Positions 24,292 through 33,861 of a DNA stretch of 64,000 bases are shown piece by piece (the first letter of the stretch is position 1; every line of letters begins with the position of its first letter). The translations under genes were made by a program, and so were the position numbers. The stretch is from Hymenobacter siberiensis (GTDB taxonomy: Bacteria; Bacteroidota; Bacteroidia; Cytophagales; Hymenobacteraceae). The notes below the pieces were generated by a model. It worked only from the letters and a program-made list of their open reading frames with translations. It ran no database searches and was not told where the DNA came from. The stretch lies in contig NZ_JAHLZZ010000001.1 of the NCBI RefSeq assembly GCF_018967845.1, forward strand, positions 3,596,001-3,660,000, given 5' to 3'.

Positions 24292-25194
24292 TTATTCAGT
24301 AGGATAACCGTAGTATTTCTTATGCCCCAAGTATAACTCACGTTGCATGTACCACGATGATGTTTCCTCATTGGCTTTAGTAAGCGAAAAGATACTATGG
24401 TCCCTCAAATGTTTATTATGATTTTTCAGCGTGTCCAATTGAGCAAAACTGGTGCCTACCCCCTTCTGCTCAATGCTTATAATTTGATAAAATTTATAGA
24501 TATCCGAATACACTTCAAAGAAATTACCAAGCTTTTGTAATAAATAGATATTATCAGCCGATGTTTCTGAACTGATTAGTTTATTTATTGTGGTCCGGTA
24601 ATTTACCTTATAATTTGTCGCTCGAATATATGTCCTGCTATTATGTATAGTCTTCAGGGCATCTTTAATAACATCCCGCGACAAATAATCAATAATTAGG
24701 TCGAAATTAACTCCCAGCATCAGCATTACAGCTGCCACCTTTGCACCTTCCGCAAGGGTAATTTTATAGGGATTCAGTAAGTGATAACCTTGAGGGGCGC
24801 ATCTAGTGGTTAATAATTGAGAGACAGTAAATAGCATCCGCCATTGCAGTTCATAGTCGATGGTTCTAAACCTGCAGGTGTCACTGTCATACCACCAATC
24901 GCCGCCATAATGGCTAGAGCAGAATTCTATAGGAATCAGCCAGTAGTTCCAACAATAGCTAAGCATAGTTTGGGCGAGTAAAAAGATTCTTGAAGAAGCT
25001 TTTGCTGAGTTAAACTGCTCCCATTGGCTGAATTGAGAGACGGCTGAATTGTACGGCATGTTGGAAAACGGCAACTCTATCTCCTCCAACCGCACTTGGT
25101 TGATTACTACAAAGCCTGGTGGATAAAGTCCGGATGGACCTTTTGTAAACGAAGTCAGGTAAACCAGAAAGCTGATGGTGCATTCGGGTTTCAT
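24292..25194 (-). CDS. unknown protein, second gene of AT-rich pair
   Basis: From ATG 25194 (MKPECTISFLVYL) the product has 300 residues. It is rich in aromatic residues and leucine. Segments such as WWYDSDTCRFRTIDYELQWRMLFTVSQLL and ITLAEGAKVAAVMLMLGVNFDLIIDYLS may be buried helices, but no clear membrane span or enzyme motif is seen. The start is four bases after the upstream stop, so the two genes form a unit. Base composition is strongly AT-rich compared with flanking DNA, indicating recent acquisition. The function is unknown; position in a defence-rich area makes a defence role possible. Confidence 0.65.
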   Translation of the reverse strand: MKPECTISFLVYLTSFTKGPSGLYPPGFVVINQVRLEEIELPFSNMPYNSAVSQFSQWEQFNSAKASSRIFLLAQTMLSYCWNYWLIPIEFCSSHYGGDWWYDSDTCRFRTIDYELQWRMLFTVSQLLTTRCAPQGYHLLNPYKITLAEGAKVAAVMLMLGVNFDLIIDYLSRDVIKDALKTIHNSRTYIRATNYKVNYRTTINKLISSETSADNIYLLQKLGNFFEVYSDIYKFYQIISIEQKGVGTSFAQLDTLKNHNKHLRDHSIFSLTKANEETSSWYMQRELYLGHKKYYGYPTE

Positions 25195-25198
25195 TCCA

Positions 25199-26062
25199 TT
25201 AGTATTCAAAGGTCACGGCAAAGCCATTAGGAGACATACTGCCCAATGTGAACATGTTATTTTCACCCATTGCTTTCAAGATTGGTGACACTGAATCTTT
25301 GGTTTTCACAAATCTGAACTTTTGGAAACTCCCTAAACGGCAAATAAAAGTGTCAGACATGGCATCTTGCTCAACAAATTCCATTTTGCTCTCAAATATG
25401 ACACGGTCATGCTGATTCACTTTCATGACGTTATTGGTAACGGCAAAATGGCAATTATTCCAGCCTTGCATAGTTTCGAAAAGGTGTTGCTCCGCGACAA
25501 TGCTTCCTTTGTTCACAGACGTTATGAGTACCTGCGCATTTATGGTGAACGGGGCTACATAAGCCTTCTGGTAATAGTCTCCTAGATAAAATTCAAATAG
25601 CTCGTCCACAGTAAATGTCTCCGCTTGTAGCGCTGAGGGTAGTCGACTATAAACTAAGTGGTTACGGCACAATTCGTATGTTCTTCCGGCAATAGTTTGT
25701 ACACCAGCATTTCCAAAATAAATTTCGCTAGATGGAGGAAACAATCCTTTGGCCTTGAGAGCTAGAGCTACACTAACATTCATAATGAAGACAGCTGCGA
25801 AAGCGCGGTCTGGCATCGCATCACCTTGCACTATCAAACCGGCCTCATGAAGGCATTTCACGCTGCCGACCTCGATGATGTGAGTGAGTACGTTGTTTAT
25901 TTCGCTATCAGCTTCGCTCCCCGCATAATGTGCAACAGCACTTTGACCATGCTTTTTGACCAGTGCATCTATGACTGTATCGGAAATCTCGGTAAAGCGG
26001 CCCTGCGGAATTTCATCATTGAGAATAGCCCAGGCCTCCTTAAGTATTTGATTGGTCGTCAT
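25199..26062 (-). CDS. unknown protein, first gene of AT-rich pair
   Basis: ATG 26062 (MTTNQILKEAWAILNDEIPQGRFTEISDTVIDALVKKHGQSAVAHYAG) gives 287 residues; the frame is open back to 26164. The product is mixed alpha/beta. No known domain is recognised. It is followed after four bases by the 300-residue gene, and a 264-base MITE sits just upstream of the longest possible start. The pair differs in GC from the genes around it. It is a candidate two-gene accessory system of unknown role. Confidence 0.65.
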   Translation of the reverse strand: MTTNQILKEAWAILNDEIPQGRFTEISDTVIDALVKKHGQSAVAHYAGSEADSEINNVLTHIIEVGSVKCLHEAGLIVQGDAMPDRAFAAVFIMNVSVALALKAKGLFPPSSEIYFGNAGVQTIAGRTYELCRNHLVYSRLPSALQAETFTVDELFEFYLGDYYQKAYVAPFTINAQVLITSVNKGSIVAEQHLFETMQGWNNCHFAVTNNVMKVNQHDRVIFESKMEFVEQDAMSDTFICRLGSFQKFRFVKTKDSVSPILKAMGENNMFTLGSMSPNGFAVTFEY

Positions 26063-26206
26063 GATTGGCGATGAGTAAGAGCGATGCTTTGAGCAAGGTA
26101 GCAAGCCGTTTGCCACAGTTTCCATTTTTTCCTCCAAGAAACGACTTGAGCTCTGCATTGCCATGGAGTTGTCTAAGCCTGCGGTGCATTTTCCGTAGTA
26201 CCTTAT

Positions 26207-26470
26207 CTTGACTTTAGCCCTTTTGGCGCACAGCAGGATGTGTGTCTTAGGCGTACAAAGTGCGTGTTAACCGTTTGAGAAAACACGCGACCTTTTCCAT
26301 TCCCTTTTGACAGGTTCGAGTCAGATAGGACTCCCTCAAAAACACTTGCTGAGTTACTGCACGGCTTCATAGCGGCAACAAGCGCTGACAAAACTACCCG
26401 TACAGGCTCCAGAGCAAAGCGAGTAATCAGGTACTCAAAAAATGCGTTTACTCAAAGGGCTAAAGTCAAG
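26207..26470. mobile_element. MITE, 264 bp, with 5-base target duplication
   Basis: The terminal inverted repeat CTTGACTTTAGCCCTTT lies at 26207-26223 and its exact complement at 26454-26470. CTTAT is duplicated on both sides (26202-26206 and 26471-26475). No transposase is inside, so it depends on one elsewhere. The remainder of the gap to umuD (26165-26650) holds no other gene I can support. Confidence 0.85.
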
Positions 26471-26572
26471 CTTATCTCACCTGCTTTATCCCTAAATTGG
26501 GTTGATGACAATAGGAATCAGAGAAGAACTTTGCACATGGGCAAGCTAATTTGACAGCGTCTGTGGCATTTT

Positions 26573-26611
26573 ACTAATATTATTGACATAAACACAACTA
26601 ATATTATTAGT
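26573..26611. promoter_or_regulatory. possible operator of umuDC (paired ACTAATATTATT)
   Basis: ACTAATATTATT occurs at 26573-26584 and 26597-26608, 24 bases apart start to start. The second copy extends to a near-palindrome ending in AGT. A weak -7-like box (TATACTTG, 26619-26626) follows. This fits binding of a damage-response repressor upstream of umuD; the binding protein is not known. Confidence 0.5.
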
Positions 26612-26650
26612 AATGCCGTATACTTGCATCCCCAAACAGGGCGCAAGCAT

Positions 26651-27118
26651 ATGGAAAATGTGATTTTACTTGGTGAAGCCCGGATGGAAGCCGTACTGCT
26701 GCCCTTTATCAATACGCTGCTTTCGTGCGGGTTTCCCTCGCCGGCGGCGGACTATGAATCGGAGCTGGTGGACCTGAACCAGCTGATGCTGCGGCACCCG
26801 GACGCCTCGTTTCTGGCGCGGGCCCACGGCGACAGCATGACGGGCGCCGGCATCCACGACGGTGACGTGCTGGCGGTGGACCGCAGCATGCAGGCGCAGG
26901 ACGGGGACATTGTGGTGGCCTGCGTGGAAGGCGAGCACACGGTGAAGCGGCTGCGCAAGCGGCTGGACTCAGTGGTGCTGGAGGCGGAGAATCCGGGGTA
27001 CAAACCTATTGTGGTTAGCAACCCCGATGAGCTCAGAATTTTTGGGGTGGTGGTGCTGGTGCTGCACCCGCTGGTGTCGGAAGGGCGGCGAGGGCTGAGT
27101 TACGTGCGGGCCCGGTAA
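26651..27118 (+). CDS. umuD: UmuD-like S24 protease, DNA polymerase V subunit
   Basis: The product has 155 residues. The self-cleavage site is Cys-Gly as in E. coli UmuD (LSCGFPSPAADY, C26-G27), the nucleophile is S62 in HGDSMTGAGI and the base is K99 in HTVKRLRK. After RecA-stimulated cleavage UmuD' partners UmuC for translesion synthesis. ATG 26651 is preferred over an upstream frame extension because the leader matches family length. umuC follows after 130 bases on the same strand. Location inside mobile DNA is usual for umuDC in Bacteroidota. Confidence 0.9.
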   Translation: MENVILLGEARMEAVLLPFINTLLSCGFPSPAADYESELVDLNQLMLRHPDASFLARAHGDSMTGAGIHDGDVLAVDRSMQAQDGDIVVACVEGEHTVKRLRKRLDSVVLEAENPGYKPIVVSNPDELRIFGVVVLVLHPLVSEGRRGLSYVRAR

Positions 27119-27248
27119 CCTAACGCGGGTAACCCCACGGGACCCCTGCGGGGCGGACCCCTCTCCAAAAGTGAGGGACGTCTGATAACTAACGAATTAT
27201 TCTGACCGGGTACCCTTCCATCGAAGGAGTCCGCTACTCTACTGCCTT

Positions 27249-28544
27249 ATGTTCGGCTTGGTTGATGCTAATAATTTTTACGCTTCGTGCGAACGGGTTT
27301 TTCGACCAGCATTGGAGGGGCGGCCGGTGGTCGTGCTTTCGAATAACGATGGCTGCGTGGTGGCCCGGTCGCAGGAAGCCAAGGTGCTGGGGCTGAAAAT
27401 GGGGGTGCCCTACTTTCAGGTGCGGGAGCAGTTTGAGCGTCAGGGCGGAGTGGCTTGTTCCTCGAATTACGAGCTGTACGGGGATTTGAGCCGGCGCTTG
27501 ATGTGGTATCTGCAGCAGGTGGCACCGGCGGTGGAAGTGTACTCGGTGGACGAGGCCTTTCTGGATTTGCACGGCATGACCCGGCATTTCAACCTGGCCA
27601 ATTGGGCCGGGGACGTGCGCGGGGCGGTGCGCCAACGGACGGGCCTGCCGGTGTGCGTGGGCGTGGCTCCGACCAAGACGCTGGCCAAGGTGGCGAATCG
27701 GCTGGCGAAGAAGGAGGCCATAGCCGGTTCGGGCTCGGGGGTGTTGGTGCTGGAAGATGACGCGCAGCGGCGCGAGGCGCTGGCGCGGGTGGCCGTGGAA
27801 GACGTGTGGGGCGTGGGCCGGCAGTCGGCCAGCAAGCTCTACGCGGTGGGGATACGTACAGCCGCGCAGCTGGCGGGGGTGGGCGATGCCTGGGCCCGCA
27901 AGAACCTGGGCGGCGTGGTGGGGGCGCGGCTGCTACACGAGCTGCGCGGCATATCCTGTTCGCGGGTGACGGTAGAGGACGAGGCGCGCAAGTCGTTGTG
28001 CTGCTCGCGGTCGTTTGGGAAGGTGCTGACGGAGTTTGAAGACGTGGTCGGGGCGGTGGCCACCCACGCGGCGCGGGCTAGTGAGAAGCTACGGGACCAG
28101 AACTTAGCGGCGCAGCTGCTGACGGTGTTCGTGGAAACCAGCCGGTTTGCCGGCACTCCCCCGCCCTACTCGTACTCTTCGCAGCTGACGTTGACGATGG
28201 CCACGGATGATACGCTGACGCTAACGCGGGCAGCCCGGCGGGGGCTGGAGCGGATTTGGCGGCCGGGCCTGCGCTACGTGAAAGCGGGCGTGCTGCTGGA
28301 TGGGCTGGAGCGGGCGGGCAGCGGGCCACAGGCCATGCTGTTTGAGGAAGCGAAGCGGATACCGGAGCGGGCGAAACTGATGGCCGCGCTGGATGCGCTG
28401 AACGGACGGTACGGGGCGGGCGCGGTGAAGGTGGGCGCGGCGGTGGCGGCGCCGGGCAAGCCGGAGCCCTGGGCCATGAAGCGGGACGCGAAAAGCCCGG
28501 CGTTTACGACGAAGTGGGTGGAGCTGTGGGGCGTGAAATGCTGA
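27249..28544 (+). CDS. umuC: UmuC, Y-family DNA polymerase V catalytic subunit
   Basis: The product has 431 residues, the full family length. [18 protein letters not shown] holds the first metal-binding Asp, [10 protein letters not shown] holds the second Asp-Glu pair, and [19 protein letters not shown] is the conserved Y-family palm/thumb block. The little finger and the C-terminal DUF4113-like tail ([20 protein letters not shown]) are present. It would copy damaged DNA when paired with UmuD'. It lies 130 bases after umuD with no terminator recognised between, so co-transcription is likely. Confidence 0.95.
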   Translation: MFGLVDANNFYASCERVFRPALEGRPVVVLSNNDGCVVARSQEAKVLGLKMGVPYFQVREQFERQGGVACSSNYELYGDLSRRLMWYLQQVAPAVEVYSVDEAFLDLHGMTRHFNLANWAGDVRGAVRQRTGLPVCVGVAPTKTLAKVANRLAKKEAIAGSGSGVLVLEDDAQRREALARVAVEDVWGVGRQSASKLYAVGIRTAAQLAGVGDAWARKNLGGVVGARLLHELRGISCSRVTVEDEARKSLCCSRSFGKVLTEFEDVVGAVATHAARASEKLRDQNLAAQLLTVFVETSRFAGTPPPYSYSSQLTLTMATDDTLTLTRAARRGLERIWRPGLRYVKAGVLLDGLERAGSGPQAMLFEEAKRIPERAKLMAALDALNGRYGAGAVKVGAAVAAPGKPEPWAMKRDAKSPAFTTKWVELWGVKC

Positions 28545-28578
28545 TGGCAGCAGGTAAAACTTAATACCAGACAAGCAG

Positions 28579-28881
28579 ATGGCAAATGCACGTTACTTGA
28601 TGAATGTCCGGATAGCCGGGCAAGTGGGACAATCACGGACTATAGAGCTGACGCGGCCGCGGAGCAAGCCCTGGCAGCTGGAGCTGCCGGCGGCGCTGGA
28701 CCAGGTGCCGGTGACAGCGGCGCTGGTGGACTTTGTGACGGCGCAGTTTCTGGTGGACGTGCCGGCGGCGGGCATTAAGCTGGGCTGGGAAACGATATAC
28801 GCGCTGGTGCGGACGGCGCTAATGGAAGCGGACGAAGCGGCCACCGACCGGGCGGCGGGGCTGGCGCTGCCCGCTGAATAG
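28579..28881 (+). CDS. small unknown protein downstream of umuC
   Basis: The product has 100 residues: MANARYLMNVRIAGQVGQSRTIELTRPRSKPWQLELPAALDQVP, then a helix-rich rest. The start follows umuC by 34 bases, so it may be part of the umuDC transcript. No family is recognised. High GC and codon use match the chromosome-like genes. Confidence 0.55.
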   Translation: MANARYLMNVRIAGQVGQSRTIELTRPRSKPWQLELPAALDQVPVTAALVDFVTAQFLVDVPAAGIKLGWETIYALVRTALMEADEAATDRAAGLALPAE

Positions 28882-28920
28882 AACCAGAAAACAGATTTTC
28901 ACTCAACCAATCGTACTCTC

Positions 28921-29241
28921 ATGGCTCATCCCACTCCTCCGGCCCACTTGCCCGGCAGCCTGCCCCATTATGAAACCCGCCGCGGCGTGGTGCGGCGCCT
29001 GCACAACCGGCGCGTCATGATGCTCATCACGCCGGAGGGCGACTACCAGATACAGATTGCCAAGGCGCTGGCCCCGGGCGAGGCGGCCGAGCTGCGCCGG
29101 CTCGGGCACCGGGACGCTGTGGACGACTTCATTTTGCGGGACCGGGCGCGGTACTCCATTGTGCAGCTCACGGCCGAGGCGTTTGAGGCGGCGGTGTCGT
29201 GCTATGAGCAGCTGAAGGGACGGCGACAGCGGAAGCGGTAG
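28921..29241 (+). CDS. small unknown protein (106 aa)
   Basis: The product contains HYETRRGVVRRLHNRRVMMLITPEGDYQIQIAKAL and ends in a basic tail (KGRRQRKR). The beta-rich N-terminal half and basic end suggest nucleic-acid contact, but no motif is recognised. It is 39 bases downstream of the previous small gene and on the same strand. Confidence 0.55.
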   Translation: MAHPTPPAHLPGSLPHYETRRGVVRRLHNRRVMMLITPEGDYQIQIAKALAPGEAAELRRLGHRDAVDDFILRDRARYSIVQLTAEAFEAAVSCYEQLKGRRQRKR

Positions 29242-29288
29242 GCTGGGTCGGGTTGCTTCTCGGGCGGGAACGGTAATTTAGGTGGACT

Positions 29289-29963
29289 ATGAAAACTGAT
29301 TCTTCCCGCAACGAACCGCTGCCGTCGACCCAACTGCTGTACAGCCTGATGCACGAACGGCCCGCCGTGGAAAAACTGGCGGCCATGAGCAAGGTGTACG
29401 AGCCGCTGTTGCGGTTGATGCTGGCCCTACCGGACACGGACAAGCAGCCCACGGGCAAGACCCTGCAGCAGCAACTGGGCATCAGTTCCGCTGTGTACCG
29501 GCGGTGGCTGGAAACTTGGTCGGCGGACTTCTGGGAGCTGGCCCAAGCCGAAGACACGGGCTTCCTGGATTTTTCGTCCGTGGAGCACGTGTTTGAGCTG
29601 CATGGCGAAGAACAAAGCGTCTGGTTTCGATGCCGCCTGGGAGTTACGCCGCAGGTGGGCGAATCCGTGGAGCTGCCCTTTGTGCTCCGACGCAGCTGGG
29701 CTACTTATTACGTGGACGCGGTGCAGCATGTGTATCGCAACGGGCGCACGGAAATTTCAATTATTCTCCGGCAGGGGCGCTACAATTCGTATTTGCAGCA
29801 CTTGCGCCACAAAGCCCGTTTTGAGCATAATTACTGGACGGTAGACCAGGGCGATGACTACGATGTAAAGGACTATTTCCGGGAGCAGGCAAAGCGCACG
29901 GCCTCAGCCCCTGCCCCCGGGGCTGTGGTGCGCAATGATGGACGCGGGCGTTTGGGGCGATGA
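29289..29963 (+). CDS. unknown protein (224 aa)
   Basis: The product has a helical N-terminal part with a possible helix-turn-helix (TLQQQLGISSAVYRRWLETWSADFW) and a beta-rich C-terminal part (HVFELHGEEQSVWFRCRLGVTPQVGESVELPFVL). The C-terminal 25 residues are low in complexity and basic. No family is recognised. It is the last gene before a 293-base gap in which I see no gene; that gap precedes the GHKL ATPase gene and should hold its promoter. Confidence 0.55.
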   Translation: MKTDSSRNEPLPSTQLLYSLMHERPAVEKLAAMSKVYEPLLRLMLALPDTDKQPTGKTLQQQLGISSAVYRRWLETWSADFWELAQAEDTGFLDFSSVEHVFELHGEEQSVWFRCRLGVTPQVGESVELPFVLRRSWATYYVDAVQHVYRNGRTEISIILRQGRYNSYLQHLRHKARFEHNYWTVDQGDDYDVKDYFREQAKRTASAPAPGAVVRNDGRGRLGR

Positions 29964-30256
29964 AGTGAGGCTGCTTTGTTATTGGAGTGCTACAATACAG
30001 GAAGCGGCGAAACCATAGCCGTTTAGTTGAGAAAGTAAGTAGTTCAGATTTGGCAATACCAAAGAAATGGCAGGAGCAAAATTGATGAGACACTAGAAAA
30101 TTGGGGAGGATATAGTTTACAAAAACATCCTCTGTAGTGCGCTAGGGAGGATTGTATGGTTCAAAGCAATCTGGGGCCAATCTCATTGTTTGAATTATTA
30201 CTGTACTGACTCTACCTTTCCCAATTGTTATTAAGAATACTCCTTTCCATTATTGC

Positions 30257-32749
30257 ATGAACCTGTTCTCGACCCAAACGCCAGACCTTAAAGCTCTTTA
30301 TCTCCAGCTATTCAACTGCCCCGACGAGCAGGCTGTAGATAAACTCATCCAACAGTATCCGGCGGTGTTCACGCCCACTAGCAATTGGAAGCCTCTTGGT
30401 GGGAGCGAGAATATGTATGGGGTTATCGAAAACCAACAGGCTTCGCCCATTGCGGCTCTGGTAGAGAAAATAACTAACTCCATTGATGCCACTCTCATGC
30501 GTAAGTGCTACGAGGCCGGCGTCGACCCTAAAGGGGCAGAGGCACCAAAAACAATGGAAGATGCCGTTAAGCAGTTTTACGCGGGCAAGGCGTCAAACTG
30601 GGACTTAAGCTCGCACCGAAAAGCGCAGGCCGAGAATATCCAGATTGTGGCCTCGGGACAACGGATGAATACGTCGCTTACCATTTACGATAATGGCGAA
30701 GGCCAACACCCGGAGCATTTCGAAAACACTTTTCTATCGTTGCTGCGGGGAAACAAGAATGAAATCCACTTCGTCCAGGGCAAGTACAACATGGGCGGCA
30801 GTGGGGCCATCGTGTTCTGCGGGAAGCGGGGTTATCAGTTGGTGGCTTCACGGCGCTACGATGGTAGCGGCCCAATGGGCTTCACACTGATTCGGGAGCA
30901 CCCATTGACGAAAGAAGAGCAGGGTACACGCAAGAATACGTGGTATGAGTTTCTGGTTCTAGATGGCAAGATTCCATCATTCCCAATAACTGAATTGGAT
31001 TTGGGGTTGGTAGGTCGCATGTTCACGACTGGTACCATTATCAAGCTTTACTCCTATGGATTGCCGGCGGGGTCGCGCTCGGTTATTTCGCGCGACTTGA
31101 ATCAAAGCCTGAACGAGTTTCTGTTCGAGCCAGCATTGCCCATTCTGACGGTAGACACAAAGGAGCGGTACCCTGACGATAAAAACCTGGAACGCCCGCT
31201 TTTTGGTCTGAAGCGACGCCTGGAGCAGGATGATAAAGACTACGTAGAGGTGAATTTCGTGGAGGACTTCACCGATGCGCTGTTTGGCAAGATGCGCGTG
31301 GCCGGCTATGTATTCAATGCTAAGGTCGGTGGAAAGTCGGCCAAGGATACGAAGGACTCGATTCAGCGCGAGTTTTTCAAGAACAACATGACCGTGCTCT
31401 TCTCTATGAACGGGCAGGTGCACGGGCACTACACTTCCGAGTTCATTACCCGCTCGCTGAAGCTGAACCTGCTGAAGAACCACTTGCTGCTGCACATTGA
31501 TTGCACGCACATGAGCTATGAATTCCGCAAGGAGCTGTTCATGGCTTCGCGGGACCGATTGAAGGATGGTGAGGAAACGCGAGAGTTGCGCAAGTTTCTG
31601 GCCTCGAAGCTGGGCAAGGCGGGCGGGCGACTATCTGAGATTGAGAAGAAGCGCAAGGATGCCATTGCTGTGGATGGCGGCGATTCCAAAGAGCTGCTGA
31701 AAAACGTCACTAAAAACATTCAGATGAACCCAGAGCTGCTGAAGCTGCTGGGTAGCACGTTCAAGCTGGAAGAGAAAAAGGCGCAACCCGATAAGCAGGA
31801 AAAACCGGAGAAGAAAACGCCATCGAAACCGGCACCAGACCCGTTCAAGCCGCAACGCTTTCCCACTTTTTTGAAGGTGAGAGGCCACAATGATGGCGAC
31901 AAAGCTTTAACCGGTATTCCGTTGGGTGGTGAGAAGACGGTACGCTTCGATACCGACGTTGAAAACCAATATTTCAACCGAGTAGAAGAACCTGGCGAGC
32001 TGAAGGTTGCACTGCTTAGCGTGAAGCGAGCTGGTAAAAACAACAATGGCAGTAGCAACGGCCACGGAGGCAGTTTCGAGGGCACCGCGTTGGCGGTGGA
32101 AGACGTGCTGAACGTGAACGTGAGCAGCCCGCAGGATGGGACCATCCGCATTACGATGAACCCGCAGAAAGACGCGCAAGTGGGCGACGCTGTGCAGCTG
32201 AAGGTGTCACTAACTGCGCCTGGCGAGGAGCTGGAGGAAATATTCTGGGTGAAAATTTCCGATAAGGACGCACCGCCCAAACCAATGCCTCAGCCTGAAG
32301 AAGAACCACTGCAAGGTTTACCAGAACCCGTATTTATGTACAGAGAGCACAAAGACGGTGCTGCCACTTGGGAGCAAATGGAAGGAGTCGGAGTGACGGT
32401 CAACCACGACACCATCGTCCATCCTTTTGCTACGGGCGACAACCTTGAGAAAATCTACATCAACATGGATAGTAAGGTGCTGAAGAATTTCCGCTCCAAG
32501 TACCGCAATATCAATGAAGAGCAGCTAGAAATTACTGGCCGCAAATACTGGACGGCTGTGTATATGCACACACTCTTTCTCTACAGCATCACCAAGAACC
32601 GTAAGTACCAGATGTTTCAGATGAAAGCGGGTGAACAAGACCTAATAGACGTAGCCGACTACATCAAGGACTTGTTTGAAAACTTCTATTCGGAGTTTAT
32701 TCTGAATTTTGGTGGAATGGAAGAAATGATGCAGGGGCTAGGAGAATAG
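30257..32749 (+). CDS. GHKL-type (MORC-like) ATPase, candidate defence protein
   Basis: The product has 830 residues. The N-terminal GHKL fold has the Bergerat motifs: ALVEKITNSIDA (E70, N74, D77), IYDNGEG (D145-G149) and GKYNMGGSGAI (about 176-184). A middle region with a charged linker (KKAQPDKQEKPEKKTPSKPAPDP) and a beta-rich C-terminal part follow. Prokaryotic MORC-like ATPases are known mainly from defence islands, where they may act as DNA-binding clamps. The stop lies four bases from the stop of the convergent kinase gene. Whether it is functionally linked to the Ssp operon is inferred from proximity. Confidence 0.8.
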   Translation: MNLFSTQTPDLKALYLQLFNCPDEQAVDKLIQQYPAVFTPTSNWKPLGGSENMYGVIENQQASPIAALVEKITNSIDATLMRKCYEAGVDPKGAEAPKTMEDAVKQFYAGKASNWDLSSHRKAQAENIQIVASGQRMNTSLTIYDNGEGQHPEHFENTFLSLLRGNKNEIHFVQGKYNMGGSGAIVFCGKRGYQLVASRRYDGSGPMGFTLIREHPLTKEEQGTRKNTWYEFLVLDGKIPSFPITELDLGLVGRMFTTGTIIKLYSYGLPAGSRSVISRDLNQSLNEFLFEPALPILTVDTKERYPDDKNLERPLFGLKRRLEQDDKDYVEVNFVEDFTDALFGKMRVAGYVFNAKVGGKSAKDTKDSIQREFFKNNMTVLFSMNGQVHGHYTSEFITRSLKLNLLKNHLLLHIDCTHMSYEFRKELFMASRDRLKDGEETRELRKFLASKLGKAGGRLSEIEKKRKDAIAVDGGDSKELLKNVTKNIQMNPELLKLLGSTFKLEEKKAQPDKQEKPEKKTPSKPAPDPFKPQRFPTFLKVRGHNDGDKALTGIPLGGEKTVRFDTDVENQYFNRVEEPGELKVALLSVKRAGKNNNGSSNGHGGSFEGTALAVEDVLNVNVSSPQDGTIRITMNPQKDAQVGDAVQLKVSLTAPGEELEEIFWVKISDKDAPPKPMPQPEEEPLQGLPEPVFMYREHKDGAATWEQMEGVGVTVNHDTIVHPFATGDNLEKIYINMDSKVLKNFRSKYRNINEEQLEITGRKYWTAVYMHTLFLYSITKNRKYQMFQMKAGEQDLIDVADYIKDLFENFYSEFILNFGGMEEMMQGLGE

Positions 32750-32752
32750 TGT

Positions 32753-33667
32753 TTACAAGCCAAACTCAAAGAATAAATCTTCCATAAGTTTAATAGCTTT
32801 ATCTACAGATGGTCTCCTTTGACTAGAATGTAACAAACACTTTCGTATTATTGAATATAACAAAGGGTTAGTCGAAGCGACAAAGTCAGATTTAGCAATT
32901 TGACCCAAAGGAAGGTTACCTTGCATTATATACCAGAATAATTTTCCGAGTTGGAAAACATCTGATTTTGCGCCAATTACGCAATTAAGATTAAAAGGAT
33001 TAAGTGTGGTTTCAACCAAAAATTTGTTTGTTGCTTCGGGAGAAAACCATCCAGTCGGTCCAATCCTTTCACCTACATCATCTAGGTCTAAGTCATCATT
33101 TCTAAAGGTGGATAGCCCTAAATCGCATATTTTAGGCTCATCATCCTGAACTAAGATATTGTCACTCTTTATATCACGATGATATATCCCGTATCTATGA
33201 AGGTATTTAATCCCATTAAGGATTTTTGAAAATAATGCTATTCTTTGCGATGGAGCTAAATCTGGTTGCGATTTTAAGTATGAGCTCAAAGAGTAATCAC
33301 ACTTTTCCATCACAAAAAAGTCATACGTATTTCGGCCTATTACTATATTGCCTGTTCCAATAAGGCCTACAACATTTTCATTGTAATCATACTTAATGGC
33401 GTTAAGCGCTGAAATTTCCCTGTTAAATCTTGCTAACCTTTTTTCTTTCTCTTCATCCCTCGAAGCAGCTTGACGAGAAGTTTTGGATAATTTTAGCGCA
33501 TACACATCCCCATTTTGATTATTTATTTGAAATACCAGCCCATTGCCCCCTTCGGCTGCTTTATCTCCAGATAGATAACTAACAAAAAATCTTTCATCCA
33601 AGAAGTCAACGAAATTATCATCTACCCCTGGTGAAAGTGTCGGGCTTCCTTTGTCACCAATCCTCAT
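32753..33667 (-). CDS. Ser/Thr protein kinase, last gene of the Ssp operon
   Basis: The product has 304 residues and a complete Hanks-type kinase fold: glycine loop AAEGGNGLVF (about 38-46), lysine K59 in VYALKLSK, E84, HRDIKSDN (H163-N170), DLG in place of DFG (D182), and a SPE activation-loop anchor. No membrane segment or extra sensor domain is seen, so it is cytoplasmic. Its ATG overlaps the TGA of the DUF262 gene (ATGA), so the two were translationally coupled before an IS split that gene. AT content is high. Kinases in defence loci often act as toxins or signal relays. The substrate here is unknown. Confidence 0.85.
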   Translation of the reverse strand: MRIGDKGSPTLSPGVDDNFVDFLDERFFVSYLSGDKAAEGGNGLVFQINNQNGDVYALKLSKTSRQAASRDEEKEKRLARFNREISALNAIKYDYNENVVGLIGTGNIVIGRNTYDFFVMEKCDYSLSSYLKSQPDLAPSQRIALFSKILNGIKYLHRYGIYHRDIKSDNILVQDDEPKICDLGLSTFRNDDLDLDDVGERIGPTGWFSPEATNKFLVETTLNPFNLNCVIGAKSDVFQLGKLFWYIMQGNLPLGQIAKSDFVASTNPLLYSIIRKCLLHSSQRRPSVDKAIKLMEDLFFEFGL

Positions 33668-33861
33668 ATTGCAGCTTGCGAAACTAAGGAAGGTTTTTCT
33701 TTAGCGACTACTGCTGACGAGAGTGTTGATGGAGTAAATGTCAAGTTGTTATTTATGACCTCTAATCCACTTTTGGGCACTGAATAGTATTTCGCAACAG
33801 TAGATTGTATAGTTGACAATTTCTTGGGATTATTGTCTCCAAATAATCCTTGCATAATATT

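Noticed and set aside
26203..26391. 62-codon minus-strand frame inside the MITE
   Set aside because: It begins at the MITE end and has no similarity to anything recognised; MITEs rarely encode proteins.
33664..33855. Independent 63-residue gene before the kinase
   Set aside because: It is the displaced 3' end of the DUF262 gene, joined in frame when the IS is removed.
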